DNA of 64,000 bases from Sisyra terminalis. Its lineage: Eukaryota; Arthropoda; Insecta; Neuroptera; Sisyridae. A program made the translations under genes and the position numbers. Positions within the stretch are counted from its first letter, which is position 1; each line of letters starts with the position of its first letter. Below are positions 22,712 to 34,206 of the stretch, one piece after another. Location: assembly GCA_958496175.1 (NCBI GenBank), contig OY292275.1, positions 37,773,701 through 37,837,700 of the forward strand. Direction: 5' to 3'. The notes beneath the pieces were generated by a model that searched no databases, was not told the origin of the DNA, and worked only from the letters and a program-made list of their open reading frames with translations.

Positions 22712-23645
22712 GCCATTCGAGTCAAGTGTGCGCCCTTAAGGATTTAAAACAGAATAAAAATTAAACAATAAAGAATAAGAAAAAAGAAACCCTGTATATG
22801 ATAAAGTATTTATTGGACTAATAATAAAATTAAGTAGTAACACATAAAATCTTGACAGTTAAAAAATGAAAAAATATTATTTAGAATGATTCCAAATGCA
22901 CACACTTTACCCGACTTGCGGGTAAGTGTGCGCAATCATTCGGGTAAATGTACGCATTTTTTATAGTTATAATGCTTAGATATGAACTTATACATATAAA
23001 AGCATATAAGATTAGTTGACTAAAAATTACGAAATTAAAGCCAAATTCAGCGTTTCTTAATGTGGTGACATTTTTGTAAGCTTCATTGAATAACTGAGCT
23101 ACATGGTATTGGGTAATAGCCTTTCCAAGGTACTCTAACATGAATTTATCCCATGCAACAGAATTAAGTTTTCAAAAGACTGAAAAAAAATCTGTCCAAT
23201 GGTTGTAAGTTGTGATTGTCATGTGGTGGTAATGTTAGCATACTTATGTTCTGCGCCAACTTACCCACGCGCACTTACCTCGGACCGAGATTTTTGATAT
23301 ATACTCATATAAATTTACTCATACAAAATATACCCTTAAATTATATGAAGAACAGAAAACTTGAATAACTTACTAACATGAAAAAAAATGATTTATTTTG
23401 GCGAGTGTATTCAGTACGATATGAGAATCTTTGCCTAGATGACAAAAGTTATAGTTACAGTGCCGAATTCTAATAATTATTGTTAAAAAAATATAAATAA
23501 CACCATGTCGCGATCTTGTAGATTAATTGGTTCCTTGTTACCGTACCTTTCAATAAACTACACATAATACGACTTATTCTTACAATCTTTCAGGATAAAC
23601 GGGATGTGCACACTTACCCACTGCGCACGGTTACCCCGAATGACT
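22712..23645. mobile_element. Unclassified TIR-like element with a repeated GGGTAAGTGTGCGC word
   Basis: The left edge (CATTCGAGTCAAGTGTGCGC, about 22715) and the inverted right edge (reverse complement CATTCGGGGTAACCGTGCGC, ending about 23642) look like diverged terminal repeats. The word GGGTAAGTGTGCGC and variants recur in both orientations near 22724, 22897, 22920, 22942, 23250, 23264 and 23603. Such subterminal word repeats are typical of P-, hAT- or CACTA-like elements, where transposase binds them. No transposase frame; superfamily unresolved. Confidence 0.5.
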
Positions 23646-24989
23646 ATCATTAAAAATAATTAAATCGAAAGAGAAGGACTTCGTACCTCGCCTTTATGGG
23701 CCTCTTTTCTGAAATAACGTATAAAATCTACATTTCTTTTAAAATGTAGTTTTACTACAACTGCAAAAAATTCCAATACTACCAGAAAACCTTCGGTAGT
23801 TCTTATGACTTTGTAAGTTTTCTCAATGCAATAAAGATTTCAAAATCGTTTAAATTAAGGGTTACCAATTATAAGAGTGGTACCACTTCTAGTAAGCGTT
23901 AGAAAAAGATCTAACAATATAACCTTATAACAATTTTGCAAATCCATCAACCTCCTTTACCTTTGATGCCAGAATGTTTTGGTACCCAGGCAAATTTACC
24001 CCAGAACGTTTTTACCCTAACGATGAAGAGATCTTTGGTGAAATAAATCATGTTTTTGCAACTCTCACATCCGTAATTTTACTCTTGAATAACTCTAAAT
24101 TGGACTGTCCTGTTCTGAATAACTATTAATACACTGCTATATAAATATTTAATTAAAGGTTTGATCAAAGGATAATTTGCAATCAAAATTAATACGACGG
24201 AAAAATAACAGTTTCAAATGTACTTTTGATTGAAGTCTAAAAACCAATCAGAAAACTTTACTGAACATTCATAGAAGAAATTGTGTAGAAAAAGAAAAGT
24301 TTAAAAAATTAAAAAAAGAAAAGAATATTTATATAAGAAATTCTAGATATTTAGCGTAACATTGTGGTAGAAAAAAATTATTCATAATAATGAAAGTAAT
24401 TAAAATTGAACAAATACAAGTTAAAGTTGAGACCTTTTGATGTGCAAATGAACGTTCCATCCTTTGCATGAGGTTCTTGATGAATCATGAAATAATGATT
24501 GAATGCAATGGAAAACAAATTAGGCATTAACTCTTAATACGGTCATATTTTCAAATATATTTAATTGAATTTCGAATATTAATCATTGTTCGATGATCGA
24601 TTGCAGTACACGGAGCATTAATGAATGAAAATCAATAAAGTGAAACATATTTTTGAACAAAGCAGTTTAATTATAATTCAAATGAACATTAACTTTTAAT
24701 TTTTAGTTACGAGAACTTTCAAATAATTTACTATGAAATATAATCGAATAATTACAATAAATTTACATTTAAAAGACTTACCAACTAAACGTTATTGAAA
24801 AGTGGAAGATAGGTAATAATTCATTGGCTTAACATTAACAATACGGTTAATAAATATCATTATTATAAACTAAACATTCTTTTTCTAATGTTATGAAATA
24901 TTAATTTTCATACTTTTTTAATATTTGGTATATTAAGTACTTATAGATTGTTTTACTAATAACTAGTGATACATCTGTTAGCCTAACGT
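23646..24989. other. AT-rich DNA, no gene seen
   Basis: Nothing recognised. Confidence 0.45.
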
Positions 24990-25080
24990 TGGACAAGTGG
25001 AAATTGGTAGATGCTGGGTTTGAATCTTATGAAGATAATTTTTTTTAAAATTCTCGGTTTACGGTTTTTATTGACCCTTA
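24990..25080 (+). mobile_element. tRNA-derived SINE, copy 4 (diverged, partial)
   Basis: Retains TTGGTAGATGCTGGGTTTGA (B-box region) and TCTCGGTTTACGGTTTTTATT. The A box is degraded and the 3' end missing. Confidence 0.6.
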
Positions 25081-25660
25081 AGTCGTTGAAAACTTCAACA
25101 AATATAAAACGACATAACATAATAATTTAAAGTATGTAGCCATTATAAACATTAAGTTTCCAAAATTAGTGCTTTTTAACCATTTTACATCTGCAATTAT
25201 TTGAAAATAATAAACATGTACCCAACGGCATTTTAACAACCCCACGACCAACCACATAAAATTGCTCGATCTTGATTTTTTATTACTTCTGGCATAGCTC
25301 ATAGCTCGCAAGATGATAGATATAAGTTGGTAAAACCGGCAGACGTAGTCCTGCTTTTTGTTTGCTGAGATAAATCTCAGAAGCAGACCTGACTTTAAGG
25401 AAAGGTTCGTAGAATGATGAATGAATGTTTGAATGGCGTAGAAATAATTCACTTGAGCATATTTTTGATTTGAGGCCAATTTATATATTTTTGTATCCCA
25501 ATTCGAAAGCCGCAAATATGGCCGTTATGGGCCGCATGCGGCCCGCAGAAAAAATAGAAAGAAAAAATAAAATTTGAAATTAATATTTCTTTGTTTATTA
25601 TATTACATCATTGGTAGCAAACTTTTTCGTACAAAACTTTGAGACTCATAAGAAAATTAG
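25081..25660. other. AT-rich DNA with a hAT-like GC word
   Basis: A minus-strand open frame (25078-25515, 145 codons) is the second longest of the window, but its product matches no family I know and its end overlaps a SINE. At 25522-25548, ATGGGCCGCATGCGGCCCG resembles the GC-rich subterminal part of some hAT elements, so the frame may be transposon-derived or chance. Confidence 0.35.
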
Positions 25661-25844
25661 TTTTTTTGTTGTTGCTGTTATTTATCATCGCTTTATAACT
25701 GCCACTATGCTGATTTTAACGACTCTAGGGTTAGTAAAAAAACTGTAAATCGAGAAACATTGAAAATTTGCTCGACACGAGGATCGAATCCAGTACCTAC
25801 CAGTTTTGGAGAGAACACCTAAACCACTCGGCCACCAGTAGGCT
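25661..25844 (-). mobile_element. tRNA-derived SINE, copy 5 (near full length)
   Basis: The minus strand reads AGCCTACTGGTGGCCGAGTG, GGTAGGTACTGGATTCGATC, CTCGTGTCGAGCAAATTTTC and CCTAGAGTCGTTAAAATCAG, ending in AAAGCGATGATAAATAAC and A/T-rich DNA. A and B boxes are readable. Confidence 0.88.
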
Positions 25845-25894
25845 CAATTTGGTTTTTTACGTTATATTTTTAGATTATGTACGTAAAAAATATA

Positions 25895-25990
25895 ATACAA
25901 GTTTTAGAGGACTAGAATCAAATAAATAGTTAAAACTAGATGTTTACTCGCGACGTTTCGGCTTTTTACTAAGCCTTTCTCAGGCACTTT
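25895..25990 (-). repeat. Repeat fragment with CTGAGAAAGGC...GCCGAAACGTCGCG motif
   Basis: On the minus strand CTGAGAAA is followed by GGCTT-loop-AAGCC and then GAAACGTCGCG. This layout (CUGAnGA, stem II, GAAAC, GUC) resembles the hammerhead ribozyme motifs known from Penelope-like retroelements, though the core CTGATGA is imperfect (CTGAGAA). The segment is only about 95 bp and sits against the fold-back element at 26012. Confidence 0.45.
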
Positions 25991-26011
25991 TTAGCTGTTT
26001 TTTTTACTTCC

Positions 26012-27120
26012 ATAACATCTAATTTCTCAACTTCTCCACCTTTAGAAAAAACTTACAACTAATTTTAACTAGCGTGATCTACCAACGTTGTTCCTCAAAA
26101 AGGAATTAAACAAAAGTATACTTTTACTTCAAATTATGACCAATTTGATAATTTAATTAATGCTGTAGTACATGTAAACATTCGTATCTTTTTTGATAAA
26201 GAAATATAGCGTTTAATTATTTCTATGAAAGTAATTTAATAAGTTTATTTAATAAATTATGTTAATTTGGAAAAAAATAAATTGATTTCTGTCATTACAT
26301 TTTATTCACAAAATATTGTAAAAATACATCAATTTATAAAATCGCATAGTTATAAACAATCGCTTTAACTTTGTCAACAATAATCCTTATTATGATTCAT
26401 TTCATAAAAATGGAACAGTTGATAAAACCAATAATAAGAGCTTCCAGGATGTATAAAATTCGGTTGTAAAATTAGTTATAAATGATACTGTTAAATGAAA
26501 TATTAAAAAATAATAATTTTTTAAAAAAAAAAAAAATACGTAAAATTTGCCGATAGTTCGTGTTCAACTTGTACAACTGAAACTATAACTGAATTTTAGT
26601 TGCACTAGAGTTGAAACATCCTTATAAAATCTCTAATATCTGACAAAATTTAAATGGAAATAGAAATACATTTTGATATTTTCTGCTTCATATTTAGAGT
26701 AATCAAAGTATATTTTTATTTTTTATTGAATTATGTAATTATTACATCCTGTTCATAACTATGCGATTTTATGAATTGATGTATAGTTACAATATTTTGT
26801 GGATAAAATGTAATTACAGAAATCAATTAATTTTTTTCCAAATTAAAATAATTTATTAAATAAACTTATTAAATTACCTTCATAGAAATAATTAAACGCT
26901 ATATTTTTTTATCAAAAAAGCTACGAATGTTTGTATGTACTACAGTATTAATTAAATTATTAAATTGGTCATAATTTGAAGTAAAAGTATAATTCTGTTT
27001 AATTCCTTTTTCTTTTGTCGTATAATTATTAAAAATGAGGATCAACGTTGGTAGATCACGCTAGCTAAAATCAGTTGTAAGTTTTTTCTAAAGATGGAGC
27101 AGTTGAAAAGTTAAGATGTT
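26012..27120. mobile_element. Large fold-back element: 350-370-bp inverted arms, 390-bp spacer
   Basis: The left arm (26012-26358) and right arm (26749-27120) are reverse complements along their whole length, about 85-90% by eye. Examples are CTAGCGTGATCTACCAACGT (left) mirrored by ACGTTGGTAGATCACGCTAG (right), and CGCATAGTTATAAACA mirrored by TGTTCATAACTATGCG. The spacer is AT-rich, with a T/A-run and no frame. The terminal motif is AACATCT/AGATGTT. No target duplication identified. Non-autonomous; superfamily unknown. Confidence 0.88.
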
Positions 27121-28620
27121 AAAAAAAGGTTATTTTTTTAATAACAGAAAGGAATAATCTATTTAATTCAAGACTATTAGATTTAGTGAGACCAGTGTAA
27201 ATCATTTATTTTGTTCATTCAAATTATAATTCTTGAGGAATAAGATCTATGACGGATCTGATTAGATTTATTTAAATCTTAACTATTCCACCTTGAATAA
27301 AAGTAAAACATCAATCACTCGGTTCTTTTGTACGTCTGGAGATTTATTATATGCCTATTATTATCATTATTTCTTTTAAAATCTACCTTCAGAAGTTGGT
27401 CTAATGATGACTTAATATGCTATATTATGCGTGAGAGACGCATTTATTAGTAAAAAATTCAATAATTGTAGTTTCGAAAAAATGTGAATGTCTCGTGGAG
27501 ATGGTTCCGAGTGCAAACTTTTGTTCTTGAGGAATTGTTTACTTTACGTTGTGTCTTATTATTTATGATTATTACTCGTATTATTAACACGATTATATTA
27601 TGAAGGTTGAAAAATCTAGGCACGGTTTGCTTTGCTTTGCTCTGTGCTCTTGATAGAGGAAACTAAACCTTTCACTTAAAAACCGGGGGCCGCATTGACA
27701 TGAGAGCCTTTGCTCTCTATGTAGTTAATAGTTTACGAGACGAAGATCTGTAAATGTAAAATAAAACGCAAGTACCTACTTAGGCACTAGGAGATTTTTT
27801 CTTCTTATTAAGATCACTAAGATCGAGGAGGGATTCCAGCCTGGCCTAACTAGTTTGTCTGCGCCATTGTAAAAAAATTGCACTTGTTCGTTGTAATAAA
27901 AAATATTATGCAGTTTTTACCATAACTGGCTAACCTTTCTACAACGATTATATCTGTGAAGGAATTTGTATATATATCTAAAGCTCAAAATAAACTTTTT
28001 GTAACGATCCAATTACAGAAAATAAGGCAAAAACGTAAATTGTTAATTGAAAATTGTTCTTTTTTTATATTGCCTCCATTATCATTTATATGGGGAATTT
28101 ATTGTATCATAAAAATGATCGCTAATTCGAACATTAATCATTTTAAACATACCTCAACGTCATTTAACTATAAAGCAAAAAATATTTAATTTTAATTCCA
28201 TTTTTAACGAAAAATTGTTAGCTTTTTTTTTAATTTTCGTTTGGCTTTTGCTTTGTCGTTCGAATTTCAATGAACAATGAGATCAATGTAGAAAATCAAT
28301 CATCTACGTTTCTCAAAGTTTTTTATTTTTTTTTACCGAAAATTAAAAATTAATTTTAACATCTATCTATTGAAAATGTTCTCCTTTTTTAAATTTTGAG
28401 AAAAAAAAATTTTGCTTTTTGGTAAAACATTTGATAAGTATATATGTGTAATTCTCATTACATTCCGAACCTAGGTGAAAAAAAATTATAAAAAATATTT
28501 TTAAAGTTCGATTTTGTTGTTGTTAATTTTATAGTATTTTTGTAACTATATTTTACTAATATAGTGGTCCTCAGAATAAACTTATTTTAGACAAAATTAT
28601 AAGAATGATTTATAATTTTA
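27121..28620. other. AT-rich DNA, no gene seen
   Basis: A slightly GC-richer patch at 27610-27730 (GGCACGGTTTGCTTTGCTTT, CCGGGGGCCGCATTG) has no recognised identity. Confidence 0.45.
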
Positions 28621-28623
28621 AAA

Positions 28624-29010
28624 GTGAGGGAATGGTTTTTATAGACCTTTATATATAGCCATTAAAATGAGGGAATGACGAAATGAAGTATTACTTAAGA
28701 AATTTGGTATATACTTTTGTTACATCTGAATTTTTGTATAAGTGTACTGTCTCTGATAACCTACTTTATTGTGCATTTATTGCAAAAATATAGTAATAAC
28801 CTCTATTTGTCTTTAATATGAGGGAATGACGATTGAAAATGTAATCTTCAAGTAATTTTCATTTTTTATTTTGGTACAAATACTCATACATGTGTAAGAT
28901 GAGTTAAATATGTGAAATAATTGATATTATTGCCAACAATCAAAAATCGATGTGAACCTTCATGTAGGATTACAGATGCGTTCGACTGTTAGTGAAGGTG
29001 TGAGGGAATA
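28624..29010 (+). repeat. Four spaced copies of TGAGGGAATGAC
   Basis: TGAGGGAATG(G/AC) or a one-base variant occurs at about 28625, 28668, 28819 and 29001, in the same orientation, with spacings of about 43, 151 and 182 bp. The DNA between is not obviously repeated. Confidence 0.6.
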
Positions 29011-29865
29011 ATTTTCTTTTATGGGACTCATAAAAATATATTTGAAAACTTGTTTCTTACTTTTCATTCTAAACTTAAAATTTTTTTGAAAACCGGTTGC
29101 GTTTTTAATCGATTAGTCAAATTCTCAAACAATTTTTTGAAAATTTTTTGATTTAGATGGCTAAAAATGTGCTAATCTCAAGCTTGGGACATAGTGAAAT
29201 TTCACTTAAATATAAGTCGTTTTTTTAAATTGTTATTATACTGCTTTTCAAGGATCTTAAGTTTGGATATTTTTCCGCTATTAAAAGCCAATTGATAGAT
29301 TCAAAGAGGTAAAATTTGGTTTAGTTGTTCTTAAATACTTAACTTTCGTTTTCATTCATATTTTTTTCGATGATCGGATTGAATACCCTGGAGAACCTTT
29401 TCGGGGAAAGGCAATGCTGAATGAACTTAAGTACTGTAGAAAAAATATGCACTTTTTATTCGATAAAATTAAGATTTTATGATCTCCTTTTTTCTCCCTT
29501 ATTCGGTACTTCTTTTTTTAGTATATACTCGAAGGATTTAATCAAATTTTTAAAGAAATTGCTTGTTTATTTTTTGTTATTACTTCTATATATTTTAAAA
29601 AGAACTGTTTCTTGTAGTTTAAGAAGTATTTTAGATACCGAGATACCGACAGATTATATACGAGATTTTATTTTGCTTTGTACTATAAGATTCAATTTCT
29701 TCCTCTTATATTTATCTTCCATCACTTTTAAATTGGGTTTAAAAGGGATATTAGACATCCCTACTTTTCTTTTCCTCAAATTAGTAAAGATAAAAAATAC
29801 ATTATCTGATTAACTAAGAATTTTTCCTAGTACGTTTTTGAAACTTAGTAGTTATAAGCATAATA
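29011..29865. other. AT-rich DNA, no gene seen
   Basis: A plus frame of 130 codons (29421-29813) is rich in Phe/Leu/Ile as expected of T-rich DNA, with no domain or splice sites. I treat it as chance. Confidence 0.5.
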
Positions 29866-30045
29866 ATATACAAAGTAACTAAAAAGTATATTTTTAAGTA
29901 TCTTAAAAGTAACTTAAGATAAGTATTTAATATCCTATTTTGTATGAGTAACTAAATACCCAAAGTAACTTCGGATACTTTTTGAAAAAGTAACTTATCT
30001 AGTATCTGGATACTTTCCCAAACTATCATTGTCAGCTTTGACTAC
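29866..30045 (+). mobile_element. Short repeat (AAGTAACTTAAGAT family), deletion relative of 620-1890
   Basis: Carries ACTAAAAAGTATATTTTTAAG, AACTTAAGATAAGTA and TAACTTATCTAGTATCTGGA, which match 648-720 and 1823-1860. A looser relative rich in AACTAAGATACTTTAAAG lies at 32290-32450. Confidence 0.6.
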
Positions 30046-31350
30046 AATATGTAAGAATATATATTTGTCTCCCTAATTATTTATAAAATTTATGAAAAAT
30101 GTTATAAAAGTGAATAGTTTAGTAACATGCATATATGAAATTAATTTTACAAATCCGATATAAAAATTTTTGCCAATTACGATTTATGAAAATTTAATGA
30201 AATGCTATAATAAATCAAATGATGGTTTATTTATTATTGACATGACGTACGCAATATAAATATAATATAATTATTTGATATATATATAATGATTTTTTAC
30301 AGCTTTATTTTTTTTTCAACCATCTCATTCCCTATTTATTTATTTTCTTTTTTGTAACTCAAATGAAATGTTTATCCAAAAGTGTTTTTCATTTACACTT
30401 TTGTATAGTTAAGATGGATTCATCATCATTATTTAAATTTGTACGTTCGCCTTTATAAATATGCTGTCCTTTCAATTATCATAACTTCATCTAGAAGAAC
30501 ATCGTAAGGAATACGATAACAAAACCCAAAATGAGAAATTCAACTGGAAATCATAATGATTTTAAAGAGACTGGGGTGTTAAGTTTAGATTTTTTATAAC
30601 ATGTTGAGAAAAAACATTCTTTACACCCAGTTCATGTAATTAATATACGACAAACCAGAATGACACCTTTTAGTGACCCCTACGAACTTCGGGCTCATTC
30701 GTTTCCATTAAAATATTTCTATTTTACTTTTTTTATTTTAAAATTCTTGCATATCAACTCTAAAATATTTCGACTTAAATAAATACAAATATACCCGACG
30801 AGAAAAAGTCAAAAATCTATGACTACAATATTTAAATAAATTTGGCACTAAATAGTTATAATTTATAAACAAATAAATAGCTTTTTTTTGTCTTCAAAAA
30901 TTTGAATAGAAATTACAAATTATTTTTATTAATATTTGTAAAAAACAAGAATTGAAGAAGAATTAAACATTAGTTGTTTTCGAAAAAAATTTGCATAAAT
31001 ATAAACAACGCTGTTTTAATTAGAGAAAACTTTTAATTAAACGTTTACAAATTATATAGCGTAATATCGAATATTTGATTTTGTGATTAAATTGTAAATC
31101 GCTCTTGAAAAAACAATAAACCATGTATAGGTATACACATTATGTATATTTAATTTTCGCTGCATTAATAAAATTGGAAATAATTAATTACAATTAAAAC
31201 GTTAAATATGTGAATGTTTAAACTCTCGTTGAAAATTGCATTTATTATTGGTTATGATAAAATTGAAAAATAAATATGTAGGTACAAAGCGTGTAACTGA
31301 ATTTCGAATATTTAAATAAACATAGACAATGTTTTTGATGACATGAGCAC
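30046..31350. other. AT-rich DNA, no gene seen
   Basis: Nothing recognised apart from a hAT-like phrase near 30669 (AGTGACCCCTACGAAC). Confidence 0.45.
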
Positions 31351-31351
31351 A

Positions 31352-31430
31352 TTTCACACTGAAACTCCGATTATCCGAATTAATTAAAGCCTAGGTGATT
31401 TGGTTAATTAATTAATTCGGATAATTAAAC
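31352..31430. repeat. pogo/Tigger-like terminal hairpin
   Basis: CACTGAAACTCCGATTATCC resembles pogo-type termini. ATTATCCGAATTAATTAA pairs with TTAATTAATTCGGATAAT across a short loop (31370-31428). Probably a solo remnant or very small MITE. Confidence 0.55.
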
Positions 31431-31793
31431 ATGTATGAATGTACAGTAGGTTTATAATTGTAGTAAAATCTAAAATTTAGCATTCAGTGCAAGAGAATGC
31501 AAATGTGACACAAATAATCTTGCAGGTGGTAGTTAGTAAATTGATTTCTGGAAAATTGATTAGGAATGGGATTTTTTTTTGCACAAATAAAAAGAAGGAT
31601 TTCTTCATTTGTTTTAGTAAATAAAATATACAAAAAAGATTTATTTCTTTGGTAAAAATATAAAATTTACTCTCACAAAATCTAAAATAAATTTATGGAT
31701 CATTGGTTGCATAATTAAAACTGTTGCACCACCTATAAGCAGTAGCTCTTGGATTCTGTGGACTCTTTGGCGTATACGGATAATACTAGAAAC

Positions 31794-32174
31794 CAGGGGT
31801 GGTCAAGCTCATTGATTTGAAATTTTTCGGGAGCCGCAATTAAATACGAATTTAAAAAGTATGTAAATAAGGTATTAAAAAAACAAACAGAAATTATATT
31901 TATTGAAGGCATATAAATAAAAGTATAAAATATGTTTATTGAATTAAAAATACATATAAAATTTAAACACATTTATTTTAATTCTCTTGATAATTCTTTC
32001 AAATTGGGTGAATAATTGGTGACAACAGTTCTCAGTAATTCTTTGTTATGCGATGCTAATTATTAACGATAGTAATTTTTTAAAATGGAATAACACAAAA
32101 ATGAAAAGGGAACTCGTGTACTTTTATCGAGAGCCACAAATAATCCTTCAAAGAACCACAGGTTGGCCTTCCTG
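31794..32174. mobile_element. hAT-type MITE (CAGGGGTGGTCAA), 381 bp
   Basis: The left end CAGGGGTGGTCAAGCTC with TTCGGGAGCCGC is mirrored at the right, where the reverse complement reads CAGGAAGGCCAACCTG with TTGTGGCTCTCG. Flanking octamers CTAGAAAC and CTATAAAC match at 7 of 8 positions. The short minus frame within it is not a gene. Confidence 0.8.
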
Positions 32175-32289
32175 CTATAAACTGTCCTGTGGAGTTCCTT
32201 ACTATATTTAATCCGCCAGGTCTTCAGTCTCATACATTTATCCAGAAAGTGGGTGCTCTATTAATACTGCAAAGTCTCAATCTGCCAAA

Positions 32290-32450
32290 GTTATGCAAAA
32301 GAACGAGATACAAGATACAATAAACAAGTTTCTTTAAAATTTATCTAAGATACTAGTTACTTTTTTGCCAAAAATTAAAGGAACTAAGATACAGTATCTT
32401 AGATACTTTAAAGCAACCAAACTACTTAAAAGAACTAAGATATTTTTTTT
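32290..32450. repeat. AAGATAC/CTTAGATAC-rich repeat
   Basis: Contains ATCTAAGATACTAGTTAC, AACTAAGATACAGTATCTTAG and further AACTAAGATA words. Loosely related to 29866-30045; boundaries uncertain. Confidence 0.4.
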
Positions 32451-32516
32451 CTCATAGCTCTAATTGTAGTAGGTAATTATATTGATTTTTTTTTAAATAA
32501 ACTACCTAAACTACAA

Positions 32517-32690
32517 GCGTATACTGATAGCCGAGTGTTTAAGGTGGCCACTTCAAAACTGGTAGGTGTTGGGTTCGAATTTCGTATAGAGCAATTTTAC
32601 AATATTTTTCGATTTTCGGGGTTTTACTAACTCTAGCTCCGTAAAAGACCTTGCTACTTTACAAAACGACTGTAAATAACACTTAAAAAA
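32517..32690 (+). mobile_element. tRNA-derived SINE, copy 6
   Basis: GATAGCCGAGTGTTTAAGG (A box), AAAACTGGTAGGTGTTGGG and TTCGAAT (B box), GAGCAATTTTACAATATTTT, GTAAAAGACCTTGC and ACGACTGTAAATAACAC. Near full length. Confidence 0.88.
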
Positions 32691-32828
32691 ACTATAGCGA
32701 AATTAACTAGACTTTAATCACCGTTTAATCTGTATGTTAGGAAGACATCTTTGAATTATAATATTTGTATTTTATCGTTTTTTTCATAATTTCTGAAAAT
32801 TTCTCTAAACTCAAATATATTTTTATCG

Positions 32829-32972
32829 TTATTTATTGTCACTTTATAACTAACAAGATCTTTAGCGACTCAAGGGTTAAAAAAATGTAAATCGTTTGCT
32901 CGGTACTAGATTCGAACTCAACATCTACCTGTTTTGGAGCGGCAACCTTGACCACTCGGCCATCAGTAGGCT
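32829..32972 (-). mobile_element. tRNA-derived SINE, copy 7
   Basis: The minus strand reads AGCCTACTGATGGCCGAGTG, AAAACAGGTAGATGTTGAGT and TCGAATC, CCTTGAGTCGCTAAAGATC and AAAGTGACAATAAATAAC. It lacks about 20-30 bp of the middle (the TTTTCGATATTTCTCG part). Confidence 0.87.
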
Positions 32973-33234
32973 AAATATATTATGCACAAATATAATCGGG
33001 CTTAGGCCAGGGATATTTGTTGGAAGCTGAACTCTTTCCAGCTTTTTTTTTTTACTTTTTGATACATTTTGTAAAAAAGGTATTATTTTTGCCAATACAC
33101 GTTAAGCAAATTTTATTTTCAGAATTATCGAAAAAATACTAGTGTTTTGAACTTTTAATTATTTTTAAAATTTATTTTAGCTGATATATTAAGGAGTTAA
33201 ATATTCATTAAATTAATGAATAATTATGTATGAC

Positions 33235-33315
33235 GTATGACTCAAATTCTTTATTTATTTCTTGATTACGACGCGTTTCAACAGTCTTTGGATAAATTAA
33301 TAATTTGAGTCATAC
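33235..33315. mobile_element. 81-bp mini fold-back with GTTGAAACGCGTCG core
   Basis: GTATGACTCAAATT (33235-33248) and AATTTGAGTCATAC (33302-33315) are perfect inverted repeats. The minus strand between them carries GACTGTTGAAACGCGTCG, another GAAAC-type motif. Possibly an end of a larger family reduced to both termini. Confidence 0.6.
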
Positions 33316-33897
33316 TACAAATATAATTATTTATTAATTTATTAGTTGTGACTCGGAAATAATAAATAAAATACTTAGGTACTAATATTAATTAAAAAAA
33401 CTACTTTCATCCAAAGTATGGATCAGACGTAAAATTGTAGACACGAATTCAATTAAATCTGTATAAAATGATGGGCGAGGTTAAAATTGATGAAGATAAG
33501 ATTAATTCAGCTTAATTTTCAAAATGATTTGAAATCCTCTTTCAAATAAAAAAAAACATTTACATCGGTTAAAAAGCGTTATTATTTTTTTCAATTTTTA
33601 TCTAGGGAGGTATCGCCTCCCTCCCTTGCATCTACTGACAAGCCGCCACTGGTAAATGCCCTCTCAATAAATATGTACACCGACAATTAGCACATAAACT
33701 TCTAGTGTACAATTTTTATGGGGGGATTTAAAAATAACCAAACAAATCCATTAGGTATTTATTTTTTTTGTAACAGAATACGTGTTTTATAAAATTTATA
33801 CTAAATACTTTTTGTTTACGATTGAAAATCTAATTACTGCATGTTGATATTTTTGTCATTGACGAAAGATTACACGTATAATGCTTATTTTTTAATT
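33316..33897. other. AT-rich DNA with a short transposon-like tip
   Basis: Near 33604-33653, the minus strand reads CAGTGGCGGCTTGTCAGTAG and AGGGAGGGAGGCGATACC, resembling a terminal fragment of a DNA transposon. The rest shows nothing. Confidence 0.4.
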
Positions 33898-34055
33898 TGT
33901 TATTTACCGTCGTATAATGACTCCTAAGGTCTTTAGCGAAGGTAGGGTTAATAAAAGTCTTTAAATCGATAAATATTGAATATTTACTTGTTATGAGATT
34001 CAGAACTCAGCGTCTACCAGTTTCGCAGCGTTTTCCTTAACCACTCGGCTACTAG
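33898..34055 (-). mobile_element. tRNA-derived SINE, copy 8
   Basis: The minus strand reads TAGCCGAGTGGTTAAGGAAA (A box), CGAAACTGGTAGACGCTGAG, TCAATATTTATCGATTTAAAG, CGCTAAAGACCTTAGGAG and ACGACGGTAAATAAC. The B box is mutated (GTTCTGAATC). Confidence 0.85.
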
Positions 34056-34206
34056 ATTATACGATTTTTTATTAACCCTAATTGCAAGTATTAAATAAAA
34101 GATATAACGTTTTTAAGAGAAACTGAAATAAAATAAGTAAAAGTAGATATCAAAACTACGTTTCATAGCATTTTTTTAAAATTGAAATTGGCTTTATATA
34201 CAGAAA

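Noticed and set aside
25078..25515. 145-codon minus-strand frame as a gene
   Set aside because: No recognisable family. Its 3' end runs into a SINE and its start abuts a hAT-like GC word, so chance or transposon origin is more likely.
29421..29813. 130-codon open frame as a gene
   Set aside because: Composition is driven by T-rich DNA; no domain, signal, splice context or family resemblance.
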